This document shows, piece by piece, positions 45,745 through 53,849 of a DNA stretch of 64,000 nt (position 1 is its first letter; the number at the start of each line of letters is the position of its first letter). Below the pieces are notes generated by a model. The model saw nothing but the letters and a program-made list of their open reading frames with translations. It did not search any database and was not told where the DNA came from. The stretch is from UBA8389 sp942493385 (GTDB lineage: Bacteria; Bacteroidota; Bacteroidia; Bacteroidales; UBA1402). The translations under genes were made by a program, and so were the position numbers. The stretch is taken from positions 1,178,001-1,242,000 of the forward strand of contig OW818699.1 in NCBI GenBank assembly GCA_942493385.1. Direction: 5' to 3'.

Positions 45745-46227
45745 TTACAGGACTTTCTTCATGTGAACCGCCAACAGCGATTTGCCTTCGAAATCCACCC
45801 GTTTTTCCATGGCATAGGGCGTGAAGCCGGTTTTGAGATAAAGCAGCAGCCCAGGTGTGTTGGTATTAAAGCAGGTAAGGTGCAGTTCTTTAGCCTGATG
45901 TTTCTGAACCGCGATTTCAGCCATTGTTTTTAAAAGATACTCGCTTACGCCTTTGCCCCTGAACAAAGGGTTAATGATGACATTGCCCATGAAACATAGT
46001 TTGCCCGGTTCCACATCGTATATGTTGGAGAAGGCGACCACGGTTTCGTCCGAAAGGAAAACAGTGCAGTCCGAACGGTTGTCATAGTTGAGCTTGAGCT
46101 GTTCGAACGTTAGGGGAAAGCTTGCCTTGGGGTACATGAAATACAGTTCCGTCGGATTTTGTGGAAAGTTGCAAATCTGGGGAAGGTCATCCAAATTGGC
46201 TTGGCGGTATGAATAGATGGGGGTCAT
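45745..46227 (-). CDS. GNAT-family N-acetyltransferase
   Basis: 160 residues spanning one GNAT domain. The acetyl-CoA binding motif is visible as VIINPLFRGKGVSEYLLKTM (about 92-111), followed by LTCFNTNTPGLLLYLKTGFTPY. Substrate unknown. It lies 19 bp downstream of the barrel-like lipoprotein gene on the same strand and may share its transcript. Confidence 0.85.
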   Translation of the reverse strand: MTPIYSYRQANLDDLPQICNFPQNPTELYFMYPKASFPLTFEQLKLNYDNRSDCTVFLSDETVVAFSNIYDVEPGKLCFMGNVIINPLFRGKGVSEYLLKTMAEIAVQKHQAKELHLTCFNTNTPGLLLYLKTGFTPYAMEKRVDFEGKSLLAVHMKKVL

Positions 46228-46246
46228 GGAATATGCGCAGAATGTG

Positions 46247-47029
46247 TTAGGGATTTTTTGATTGTGGAATTACGAATACGAGCCCCAAATTTACACTAAG
46301 GGGTGTTGAGACTGGGTTGATTTCTTGAAGTTGTCTGCTTAGTGCGACCTGAAGTTGCAGCTTGACGGGAGAATAACCCAAGCGCAGGGTCACGGCAGGC
46401 TCGAACCACCAGCAACTCAAACCGGACAATCTGCTGAGCGTATTGAATTCGTCTCCCTCGCCGTCGATGGATGATTGTACGTCGTAATACCGCATGTTGC
46501 TTAAACGGGCCGAAAAAGCCAAGTCTATTACCTTGGTGGTGAGACCTATCGATGAACGGGCGAAAAACCGATTGTAGCGCAAACCTGCTACGCCTGTTTC
46601 AACTGTTTCATTGCCCAAGCCCATGCCTGTGTAGTCCCAGGAACTCGTATTATATTGATGAAACTGATCGCCATTTCCATATCCCCCAAAAAAGTCAAAG
46701 GATCCAATTTTCCCCAGCGGTTGGTAGATGCCGGCACCGACTTCGAACATGGAACCTTTGCTGTAGTCGGTTCCCGGTTCGTTGCCTCCTTCCTCCTCCG
46801 TAGAAAAGTAACCACCAGTAACTGCAAAATGATTGGTGATCGCGTATGCTCCCTGAATATCGAGCATGGTGAGGGCATCACCAATGCCTGAGCCCGAGGA
46901 AATCACAAACATATTGTCGCCTTCTTGTCGGAACAACGGAATGTTTTGCAAATTGGGAACGTAATAGGTATGACCGCAACCGAATGTCAGTACGGCCAAG
47001 CTTGCAAGGTATAAAGCCGGATTTTTCAT
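46247..47029 (-). CDS. Putative outer-membrane lipoprotein with beta-barrel-like repeats
   Basis: 260 residues from the ATG at 47029, which gives a compact lipoprotein signal ending in LTFGC; the longer frame from 47083 is disfavoured. The mature part begins with YYVPNLQNIPLFRQEGD and continues with alternating, aromatic-rich beta strands (DIQGAYAITNHFAVTGGYF, GAGIYQPLGKIGSFDFFGGYG), ending in GLVFVIPQ. Proteins of this form are common in Bacteroidota but not characterised. A barrel fold with a lipid anchor is unusual. Confidence 0.72.
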   Translation of the reverse strand: MKNPALYLASLAVLTFGCGHTYYVPNLQNIPLFRQEGDNMFVISSGSGIGDALTMLDIQGAYAITNHFAVTGGYFSTEEEGGNEPGTDYSKGSMFEVGAGIYQPLGKIGSFDFFGGYGNGDQFHQYNTSSWDYTGMGLGNETVETGVAGLRYNRFFARSSIGLTTKVIDLAFSARLSNMRYYDVQSSIDGEGDEFNTLSRLSGLSCWWFEPAVTLRLGYSPVKLQLQVALSRQLQEINPVSTPLSVNLGLVFVIPQSKNP

Positions 47030-47108
47030 GATTCGAATATAATGCATTTCGAATGGAATTCCAATGCTGAAGGTGTTTTTCATTTTTTATGCACAAATAC
47101 AATCCAAG

Positions 47109-47139
47109 TTTGATTAACCGAAAACGTTTTGTTACTTTG
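47109..47139 (+). promoter_or_regulatory. Predicted promoter of the GH43 gene
   Basis: TTTG (47109-47112), 19 nt, then TTACTTTG (47132-47139), a 7 of 8 match to TAnnTTTG, 27 bp before the GH43 start. Confidence 0.6.
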
Positions 47140-47165
47140 TCAAACCAAAACCTACTCGTCCAGCT

Positions 47166-48182
47166 ATGAAATTCAAACTGATTCTACTGCTTTCCATTGT
47201 GCTCCTGGCCAGTGTCCGGGCACAGGACACGCCCCCAGTTCAGCAACCAAGGCCGCCTCGCCCCATGTTCGACCCCAAGAATCCTGGCGTACACGATCCC
47301 GTCATGATTAAAGAGGGGGATACCTATCATCTGTTTTGTACAGGCAGGGGGATTTCCCATCTTACTTCGAAAGACATGAAAACATGGTCCATGCAGAAGC
47401 CGGTCATCCAACAGACGCCAAGCTGGGTTAAGGACTATCTGCCCGATTTCAGGAACAGCTACTGGGCGCCCGACATCTTATTCTACCAAGGACGTTACCA
47501 TTTGTTCTATTCCTGTTCGGCATTCGGTAAAAACACATCCATGATTGGTCACACCAGTGCGACGACATTGGATTCGACCGCTGTTTGGACTGATGATGGC
47601 ATGGTGGTGAAATCCGTGCCCGGTCTAACCAATTGGAATGCCATCGATCCCAACATCATTGTGGACGAAAAAGGTACACCATGGATGAATTTTGGTTCGT
47701 TCTGGGGAGGTATTCAGTTGGTGAAACTTAAAAAGGACTTGTCTGGTTTAGAACAGGATGCTGAATTCAAGACCATCTGCAGCCGCCCCCGCGATGCTGC
47801 TTTGCCCGATACGGACCCGGGAAACGGTGCGGTGGAAGCGCCATTCATTTTCCGGCATGGAACGTATTTCTATCTTTTCCCATCGTACGACTTCTGTTGC
47901 CGTGGTTTGAAAAGTGACTACAATGTGGTGGTGGGGCGTTCCAAAAAGGTGACCGGACCCTATTTGGACATGGAGGGAAAATCGTTGGAAACTGGTGGTG
48001 GAACTGTCGTTCTAAAAGGGGATGATCAGTTTGCTGCAGCCGGGCATTGTGCTGTCTATACCTTCGACAACACCGATTACCTCATCGCTCACGGTTATTC
48101 AAAAACCGAAAACGGTGCTTCCAAACTGGTTGTCCGAGTAATTGAATGGGACGCTCAAGGATGGCCGGTCTTAACAAAGTAA
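47166..48182 (+). CDS. GH43-family arabinanase-like glycosidase
   Basis: 338 residues with a signal peptide ending in SVRAQ. One five-bladed propeller domain with the GH43 triad: D44 (VHDPVM, base), D161 (NAIDPN, pKa modulator) and E224 (VEAPF, acid). The single-domain length and motifs NSYWAPDILF, NFGSFWGGIQL and DFCCRG resemble endo-1,5-alpha-L-arabinanases. It would cut the arabinan side chains of pectin. It stands alone, with its own promoter, between unrelated genes; its stop abuts that of rsgA. Confidence 0.9.
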   Translation: MKFKLILLLSIVLLASVRAQDTPPVQQPRPPRPMFDPKNPGVHDPVMIKEGDTYHLFCTGRGISHLTSKDMKTWSMQKPVIQQTPSWVKDYLPDFRNSYWAPDILFYQGRYHLFYSCSAFGKNTSMIGHTSATTLDSTAVWTDDGMVVKSVPGLTNWNAIDPNIIVDEKGTPWMNFGSFWGGIQLVKLKKDLSGLEQDAEFKTICSRPRDAALPDTDPGNGAVEAPFIFRHGTYFYLFPSYDFCCRGLKSDYNVVVGRSKKVTGPYLDMEGKSLETGGGTVVLKGDDQFAAAGHCAVYTFDNTDYLIAHGYSKTENGASKLVVRVIEWDAQGWPVLTK

Positions 48183-49115
48183 TCAGAATTTTTCCCGGTA
48201 TTTGCCCTCTTCCTCATCGTTGAGGATGCTCAGGTAGCTCGAATAGCGTGATTCGCTGATGCGGTGCTCCTTGACGGCTTCCAACACCGCGCAGCCGGGT
48301 TCGTGGGTGTGCGTGCAATTGTTGAAGCGGCATTCATCGGAGGTCTCAAAGATTTCCTTGAAATAATGGCCGACTTCCTCCGGTTTCATGTCGAAAGTGC
48401 CGAACCCTTTGATGCCGGGTGTGTCAATGAGGTAGCCACCGTTTACCAATTCAAACATCTCAGAAAAAGTGGTCGTATGCATGCCTTTGTGGTGCGACTC
48501 TGAAATGTCACCGGTTCGTGCGTTGTGCAGTGGGTCGATGGCGTTGATCAGGGTGGATTTTCCAACTCCTGAATTGCCAGAAAGCAGGCTTATCTTGCCC
48601 TGCATTAGGCTGCTAAGCTGGTCGATTCCAATATCCTTCTTGGCTGAAATGACCGTACAGGGGTAACCGATGGAGGTGTAAAGCTGGATGAGCGCTTCCA
48701 TATATTCCAAATCCTCAGCATCGTACAAGTCGACCTTGTTGATGAGCAATTGGGCCGGAATGCGGTATGCCTCTGCCGTGGCGAGGAAGCGGTCGATGAA
48801 GGTGGTGTTCGTTGTAGGCGACTTGATGGTGACGATCAACAGCGCCAAGTCAATGTTGGCCGCCAGAATGTGCAGTTGTTTGGAAAGATTGGTGGGTTTG
48901 CGGACAATGTAGTTCTTACGGTCCTCAATTTCGGTGATGTAGACTGTTTCACCAGTTTGCTCGCCTAGTATCACCCGGTCGCCCACGGCAACCGGGTTGG
49001 TACTGCGCAAGCCTTTGATGCGGAAGTTGCCTTTGATGATGCATTCCACAGCCGTGCCCTCGTCCGTCTTGACAAGGTAACTGCTTCCTGTATTTTTGAC
49101 AACGAGTCCTTTCAC
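48183..49115 (-). CDS. rsgA: Ribosome small-subunit-dependent GTPase A
   Basis: 310 residues from a GTG start at 49115 that overlaps the frr stop (GTGA). An N-terminal OB fold (about 1-70) is followed by a circularly permuted GTPase with NKVDLYD, SGNSGVGKSTLINAI and DTPGI, and a C-terminal zinc knuckle with CRFNNCTHTHEPGC. RsgA acts in late maturation of the 30S subunit. It is the third gene of pyrH-frr-rsgA. Confidence 0.97.
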   Translation of the reverse strand: MKGLVVKNTGSSYLVKTDEGTAVECIIKGNFRIKGLRSTNPVAVGDRVILGEQTGETVYITEIEDRKNYIVRKPTNLSKQLHILAANIDLALLIVTIKSPTTNTTFIDRFLATAEAYRIPAQLLINKVDLYDAEDLEYMEALIQLYTSIGYPCTVISAKKDIGIDQLSSLMQGKISLLSGNSGVGKSTLINAIDPLHNARTGDISESHHKGMHTTTFSEMFELVNGGYLIDTPGIKGFGTFDMKPEEVGHYFKEIFETSDECRFNNCTHTHEPGCAVLEAVKEHRISESRYSSYLSILNDEEEGKYREKF

Positions 49116-49675
49116 ACGGTCATGATTTCTTTTTCCTTCAAGGCAACGATTTCGTCGATGCGTTTCATGTATTTGTCATGAATTTTTTGGGCAACGACTT
49201 CGGAATCCTTGCCGAGATCTTCCGAAAGGCCTTTCTTGACCAATTTCTTGATTTCGTCAATGGCCTCGCGGCGGGCGTTGCGGATGCTGATGCGAGCGTC
49301 TTCGCCTTCACCGTGCACTTGCTTGGCCAGTGATTTACGGCGGTCTTCGGTAAGCGGTGGGATGCCCAGACGAATGAGTTCGCCATTGTTGTCGGGGGTG
49401 ATGCCCACGTCAGAGTTCATAATTGCCTTTTCGATCTCTTTGATCATGTTTTTTTCCCAAGCTTGGATAACAATGGTCTTGGCATCCGGGGTGCTTACTG
49501 TGGCGATGTTCTGGAGAGGTACCAGCCCGCCATAGTAGGGCACACGGATGGCGTCCAGGATTCGAACGTTGGCCTTGCCGGCGCGAATATGCACGAGGGA
49601 TTCTTCCAGGTGGTTGGCGGCGTGCTTCATCGCGTCTTCAGCCATGTCGAGGTACAATTGCAAATCTTCGTTCAT
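49112..49675 (-). CDS. frr: Ribosome recycling factor
   Basis: 187 residues, the normal length. Motifs LVHIRAGKANVRILD, VPYYGGLVPLQNIATV, IRLGIPPLTEDRRKSLAKQV and RNARREAIDEIKKL are typical of RRF, which splits the post-termination ribosome with EF-G. It lies 12 bp after pyrH, the conserved order, and its stop overlaps the rsgA start. Confidence 0.98.
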   Translation of the reverse strand: MNEDLQLYLDMAEDAMKHAANHLEESLVHIRAGKANVRILDAIRVPYYGGLVPLQNIATVSTPDAKTIVIQAWEKNMIKEIEKAIMNSDVGITPDNNGELIRLGIPPLTEDRRKSLAKQVHGEGEDARISIRNARREAIDEIKKLVKKGLSEDLGKDSEVVAQKIHDKYMKRIDEIVALKEKEIMTV

Positions 49676-49687
49676 TGTCGGTCTATT

Positions 49688-50398
49688 TTAATTATGTACG
49701 TACGTTCCGATTTTTTCGCCTTTCAATACTTTTAGCAGGTTGCCAGGTATGTCCATGTTGAACACGACGATGGGCAGGTTGTTTTCCTTGCACATGGCAG
49801 TGGCGGTGAGATCCATCACCTTAAGGTCCCGACGATAGATTTCGTCGTAGGTGATTTCGTCAAATTTGGTGGCGGTGGGGTCTTTTTCGGGGTCGGCGGT
49901 GTAGATGCCGTCAACGCGGGTGCCCTTGAGCATAGCGTTTGCTTCGATTTCGATGCCACGGAGGGAAGAACCGGTATCAGTTGTAAAGAATGGACAACCT
50001 GTACCACCGGAGAAAATGGCAACTTCGCCTTTTTCAAGTGCTTCCAGCGCCTTATCCTTGCTGAAGAATTCGCCAACGGGTTCCATGCGGATGGCGGTGA
50101 GCAGACGTGCTTTTACGCCAATGGCAGTGAGGGCGGAGCAAAGTGCCAACCCATTGATGCAGGTGGCCAACATGCCCATTTGGTCGCCTTTTACGCGGTC
50201 GAACCCTTTAGAGGCGCCGCTCAAACCGCGGAAAATGTTTCCTCCACCAATCACAATTCCGATTTCTACACCGAGCTCCCTTGCTTCCTTGATTTGGCTG
50301 GCATATTCACTGAGTCGTTTTTCGTCGATTCCGTATTGTTTCTCACCCATCAGGGATTCGCCGCTAAGCTTGAGTAGCACTCGTTTGTAAGGTATCAT
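49688..50398 (-). CDS. pyrH: Uridylate kinase
   Basis: 236 residues of the amino-acid kinase fold. KLSGESLMG at the N-terminus, IVIGGGNIFRG, and FSGGTGCPFFTTDT are diagnostic of bacterial UMP kinase, which phosphorylates UMP to UDP. A TATTTTTG box on the minus strand (50424-50431), 26 bp before the ATG, is a likely -7 element. It heads the pyrH-frr-rsgA operon. Confidence 0.98.
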   Translation of the reverse strand: MIPYKRVLLKLSGESLMGEKQYGIDEKRLSEYASQIKEARELGVEIGIVIGGGNIFRGLSGASKGFDRVKGDQMGMLATCINGLALCSALTAIGVKARLLTAIRMEPVGEFFSKDKALEALEKGEVAIFSGGTGCPFFTTDTGSSLRGIEIEANAMLKGTRVDGIYTADPEKDPTATKFDEITYDEIYRRDLKVMDLTATAMCKENNLPIVVFNMDIPGNLLKVLKGEKIGTYVHN

Positions 50399-50499
50399 AG
50401 GCTTGGTTTGGTTGATTCTGATGCAAAAATACTATTTTTTGCTTCAATTGCCGTGACAAGGATTTCTTTTTGTTTTTTTGAGCTATTTTTGTTGAAGTA

Positions 50500-51015
50500 A
50501 TGGATGCCAAACTCATGAACCTGAAAACGTTTGTTTTAATCTTAACTCTTCTGCCGAGTGTAGGGTTTGTATCTTTCGCGCAGAAAGTACCTGACTTGTT
50601 GCAACAGGGTAAAACTTTTTTGGATCAGAACAGAACGGATGAAGCAGTCGCTTGTTTTGAGAAAGTGCTGCAACTGGATAGCAAAAATTACGATGCGTTG
50701 GTGTTGCTATGCAATTACCATTTCCTGACCGGGCATAAGGTACTGGATAGTATTGAAACCGCTTATCTGATGCATGAAAGCCCAACCCGAATGCAGGTGG
50801 CACAGTATAATTCGGATTTGAAAAGCATTTATGCCTCACATTACTCAAAGGCTGAAAGCTATTTGATTCAGGCTTATCTCCTTAAACGAAACGATCATTT
50901 GGATGAGCTGGCCGGTCAGATTGCCGATTTCAAGGAACGGATAGGCCTACTTGCTCCTGGTGTCAAAAGATCTTGGCTTATACGAACGTTACTTCCTTTA
51001 GGTCGTACTCCCTGA
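50500..51015 (+). CDS. Small exported TPR-type protein
   Basis: 171 residues. An N-terminal signal (about 1-28, ending in SFAQ) precedes a single clear TPR-like pair (QQGKTFLDQNRTDEAVACFEK region, about 34-66) and further helices. The C-terminus is short and basic, ending in RTLLPLGRTP. A TATTTTTG box at 50484-50491 is very close to the ATG and may not be the promoter. The last 38 bp overlap the convergent birA gene. No function is proposed. Confidence 0.7.
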   Translation: MDAKLMNLKTFVLILTLLPSVGFVSFAQKVPDLLQQGKTFLDQNRTDEAVACFEKVLQLDSKNYDALVLLCNYHFLTGHKVLDSIETAYLMHESPTRMQVAQYNSDLKSIYASHYSKAESYLIQAYLLKRNDHLDELAGQIADFKERIGLLAPGVKRSWLIRTLLPLGRTP

Positions 51016-51706
51016 CAGCGCCTTCTTCCAGTTCCAGAATCAAGTGTCCGTGGGCATTGATGTCCAGAATGCGAGCCTTGAATTCTCCCTTTTCGTCCCT
51101 ATACATGTGATAACCGTCACGACGGTACAGACTGTTCAGGTAATACTTCCGTATGTCCGATTCATTGTCTGTAGTCAGATGCTCAAAGGCAGTGATGAGA
51201 CGGCGGTGGAGTTTCTCTGCCAGTTCTTTAAGATCGTATAGTTTGCCGGTAATTTGGCTTAAGGAAACCGGATTGGGAAGTTCCTTTGGAAAATCGGTTT
51301 GGTTGATATTGAGTCCGATCCCAATTACGGAGTGAGCGATGAGGCTACCTTCCAGCTTGTTTTCGATGAGAATGCCACCTAACTTGAGATTCTTATAATA
51401 GATGTCGTTTGGCCATTTAATGGTGATATCTTTCGTGTATTCGTCCAATAAAGCTTTGACTGTGAGGGATACGAATTCGGAAAGCAGGAATTGGTTTCTG
51501 GCCGGAATGAAATCGGGTTTGATGACTAAGCTGTAGGAAATGTTCTTTTCAGGCTCTGACAGCCATTTATTACCCTTTTGCCCACGACCTTTTGACTGGT
51601 TGAATGTGACAACGGCAGCCCCCGATTCAATACCGGCTTTTTGCAGTTCGTTCAGCAGGTATTGGTTGGTGGACGGGGTGTTGTCCACTAAAAGCAGTTC
51701 GGTCAT
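50978..51706 (-). CDS. birA: Biotin--[acetyl-CoA-carboxylase] ligase (monofunctional BirA)
   Basis: 242 residues of the biotin protein ligase catalytic and C-terminal SH3-like domains. PSTNQYL, KGRGQKGNKW (adenylate-binding loop), KWPNDIYYKNLKLGGIL and IGIGLNIN are present. The DNA-binding N-terminal domain of E. coli BirA is absent, so it should not act as a repressor. The promoter lies inside the 3' end of the adjacent yraN gene. Confidence 0.95.
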   Translation of the reverse strand: MTELLLVDNTPSTNQYLLNELQKAGIESGAAVVTFNQSKGRGQKGNKWLSEPEKNISYSLVIKPDFIPARNQFLLSEFVSLTVKALLDEYTKDITIKWPNDIYYKNLKLGGILIENKLEGSLIAHSVIGIGLNINQTDFPKELPNPVSLSQITGKLYDLKELAEKLHRRLITAFEHLTTDNESDIRKYYLNSLYRRDGYHMYRDEKGEFKARILDINAHGHLILELEEGAVREYDLKEVTFV

Positions 51707-51726
51707 AGTTTTCGGTAAATTTCATG

Positions 51727-51757
51727 CAAATATAAGGTTTATTTATGAGGGGACAAA
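51727..51757 (-). promoter_or_regulatory. Predicted birA promoter overlapping the yraN 3' end
   Basis: On the minus strand TTTG (51754-51757), 19 nt and TATATTTG (51727-51734) match the consensus fully. The -33 element lies in the last codons of yraN. Confidence 0.65.
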
Positions 51758-52104
51758 AAGGCATCTTCAAAATGATCGATTGTCCATGCTCCTTGATCAT
51801 AGACAACGGAGATAATGTCGAAACGAACCTGAGCATCAATACGATGCAAGCGAACATAATGGTGTGCAGCTTGTGAGATTCGTTTGATTTTTGTTTGATT
51901 TACGGCATTTTCCGGTGGTTCCCAAGTTCTTCCGGTACGAGTTTTCACCTCAACGATGACCAACCAGCCGTCCACTTCCGTAATTAGGTCCAATTCTTTG
52001 TGGGTGGAATGCCAATTTCGCTCTCGAATGCGATGTCCTTTGGCTAGCAGGTAGTTTTCTGCCATCTTTTCGCCCTCTATTCCCAGTTTGTTGTGTTCAG
52101 CCAT
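51739..52104 (-). CDS. yraN: YraN/UPF0102 family protein (nuclease-like)
   Basis: 121 residues from the ATG at 52104; a longer frame to 52140 crosses the divergent promoter. GIEGEKMAENYLLAKGHRIRERNW, ELDLITEVDGWLVIVEVKTR (a restriction-endonuclease-like D-ExK core) and FDIISV are the family's marks. The biological role is not settled; Holliday-junction-resolvase similarity has been noted. It sits upstream of birA on the same strand. Confidence 0.9.
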   Translation of the reverse strand: MAEHNKLGIEGEKMAENYLLAKGHRIRERNWHSTHKELDLITEVDGWLVIVEVKTRTGRTWEPPENAVNQTKIKRISQAAHHYVRLHRIDAQVRFDIISVVYDQGAWTIDHFEDAFLSPHK

Positions 52105-52135
52105 GTTGTATGTGAAAGAAATGTTCTTATTTTTG
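52105..52135 (+). promoter_or_regulatory. Predicted promoter of the RHH-tadA unit
   Basis: TTG (52105-52107), 20 nt and TATTTTTG (52128-52135), a full -7 match, 20 bp before the ATG at 52155. Confidence 0.65.
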
Positions 52136-52154
52136 TACACAAATTTTCCAAAAC

Positions 52155-52397
52155 ATGAAGAAAGAGGCGTCGCCTGTCCTGAAAACTCCCATCACCGCCA
52201 AGAAAAAACCGTTGGTGAGGGATCGTCTGGTCACCATTGCTTTGAACGACCCTGAATTCAAGACGCTCGAAAAATACTGTGCCCAATACAAAATATCCAA
52301 TCGGTCTCGTTTTATTCGGGAAGCACTGATGAAGAGCATGATGACCCGAATGGTCGATGACTACCCCACGTTGTTCGGGGAAAAGGAAATGCGCTAA
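52155..52397 (+). CDS. Small ribbon-helix-helix-like protein
   Basis: 80 residues. A basic, Lys- and Pro-rich N-terminal tail (1-22) precedes a compact domain with a short strand (RLVTIALND) and two helices (FKTLEKYCAQYK and NRSRFIREALMKSMM), which is the ribbon-helix-helix layout of CopG/Arc-type DNA-binding proteins. It is followed after 21 bp by tadA on the same strand. No toxin gene is adjacent, so an antitoxin role is not supported. It might control its own promoter, which is very close. Confidence 0.72.
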   Translation: MKKEASPVLKTPITAKKKPLVRDRLVTIALNDPEFKTLEKYCAQYKISNRSRFIREALMKSMMTRMVDDYPTLFGEKEMR

Positions 52398-52418
52398 CCG
52401 TTCAAAATTTCTCATCCG

Positions 52419-52853
52419 ATGGAAACCCACGAACGATACATGCAAATGGCCTTGCAGGAAGCCCGCCTGGCTTTCGATGCAGGTGAAATTCCCGTTGGTG
52501 TCGTCGTGATTTGCAAAGACCGCCTCATCGCAAGAGGTCATAATCTGACCGAAACCCTCAACGACGTGACCGCCCATGCCGAAATGCAGGCCATCACAGC
52601 CGCCGCTACGACCTTAGGAGGCAAGTATCTTCAAAACTGCACGCTCTACGTAACGGTTGAACCCTGTGTCATGTGTGCCGGTGCGCTAGGCTGGGCTCAG
52701 GTTTCGACCTTGGTCTATGGTGCTTCCGATCCCAAGCGAGGCTATTCCGTTTTTGCCCCGCAGGCGCTGCATCCCAAAACAGAAGTCATCAAAGGCGTTC
52801 TGGAGGCAGAATGCTCCAACCTAATGACGAGCTTCTTTCAATCACTCCGGTAA
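52419..52853 (+). CDS. tadA: tRNA-specific adenosine deaminase
   Basis: 144 residues of the cytidine/deoxycytidylate deaminase fold. Zinc motif H53-A-E55 in TAHAEMQAI and C83/C86 in EPCVMCAGAL. TadA converts A34 of tRNA-Arg(ACG) to inosine. The end overlaps the convergent DUF4249 gene by 12 bp. Confidence 0.95.
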   Translation: METHERYMQMALQEARLAFDAGEIPVGVVVICKDRLIARGHNLTETLNDVTAHAEMQAITAAATTLGGKYLQNCTLYVTVEPCVMCAGALGWAQVSTLVYGASDPKRGYSVFAPQALHPKTEVIKGVLEAECSNLMTSFFQSLR

Positions 52854-53846
52854 AATGAACTCTCGGGGATGGATGGTTCGAGTTCCAAAAATCCCCAAAC
52901 CTCCATTGATGTTGGTATAGATTTGAACCGGTTCCGACATGAAGCCGTCTGAGTTTCCCAATGCTTTAAGTGAAAGCAGATACAAGTAATAGCTTTTGCT
53001 AATAGATTGAAGGTCAATTGTTAAACTCCTTTTGTCTCCTACCGTAAATGATTTGTACGAAGTATCAATAAAAGTATTGAATGGTTGAGCGTATGAAAAA
53101 GTAATCGTATGTGTTTTACCATCAATCAATTCGTCCGAAAACACATTATACCGATCTATTTTTGCTTCTGTAAAAATGCCACTTATGTTGGTGTTTTTTG
53201 TTCCGAATACCAAGTCGTCAAAATCATTAAAATACGAGTTTACGAGCGGGTATCCCTTTGCAAAAGTTTGCTGATGGACCACCAATCGATAATAATTTGG
53301 CTCTCCTGCCGGGTTTGAAAACCGAATCTTGTACTCATGGATGTAGGAATAGGTGGTGCCGATCGTGTCCCCGGTTGGAAACCCATAGTCGCCACTTCCT
53401 CCATAATAATCCCCTATCAACAATGGAATAGTATCGGTCTTAGTGATGGTCGAGTCTATCTGAAAACCTGCTACTGCAAAGGTGAAAGCGTTCTCAGTCC
53501 AAACGGGTTCGTAACCAGTCGCCGAAACGTTCAGTCTGATAACATCTCCTTCGGCAGGAATAAAGTTGCTTCGATAGGCACCCAACCCAGTGTGGGTTAG
53601 ATTTTCGGTAAAGACTCCATTTACATACAAGGCAACGGTCGCATTGGTTATAGCTGGAAATTCATTGTCGTTAGAAAGAAAGAACCGACTGGCTGAAACC
53701 GTAGCTTGGATGACGGAGTCCGTGCAGGCCAGGCAATTGACGACCAAGACAGGGTCCGTTTCCGTACCATTAAACGGAATTTCAGTTTCGCAGGACAGCA
53801 AAATGCTGAGCATCAGAAAGTAAAATAGTGTGCTGATGTTTTTCAT
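52842..53846 (-). CDS. DUF4249 lipoprotein
   Basis: 334 residues with lipobox LLSC. The N-terminal Ig-like strand set (PVLVVNCLA, NATVALYVNG, YRSNFIPAEGDVIRLNVSATGYEP) and the C-terminal YLYLLSLKALGNSDGFMSEPVQIYTNINGGLGIFG are typical of DUF4249. These proteins are almost always encoded beside TonB-dependent receptors, as here (3 bp after the receptor gene). A surface-exposed partner of the receptor, analogous to SusD, is a reasonable inference but not proven. Confidence 0.87.
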   Translation of the reverse strand: MKNISTLFYFLMLSILLSCETEIPFNGTETDPVLVVNCLACTDSVIQATVSASRFFLSNDNEFPAITNATVALYVNGVFTENLTHTGLGAYRSNFIPAEGDVIRLNVSATGYEPVWTENAFTFAVAGFQIDSTITKTDTIPLLIGDYYGGSGDYGFPTGDTIGTTYSYIHEYKIRFSNPAGEPNYYRLVVHQQTFAKGYPLVNSYFNDFDDLVFGTKNTNISGIFTEAKIDRYNVFSDELIDGKTHTITFSYAQPFNTFIDTSYKSFTVGDKRSLTIDLQSISKSYYLYLLSLKALGNSDGFMSEPVQIYTNINGGLGIFGTRTIHPREFILPE

Positions 53847-53849
53847 GGC

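Noticed and set aside
52155..52397. RHH gene as antitoxin of a toxin-antitoxin pair
   Set aside because: The neighbours are yraN and tadA; neither is a toxin and no small partner frame is present.
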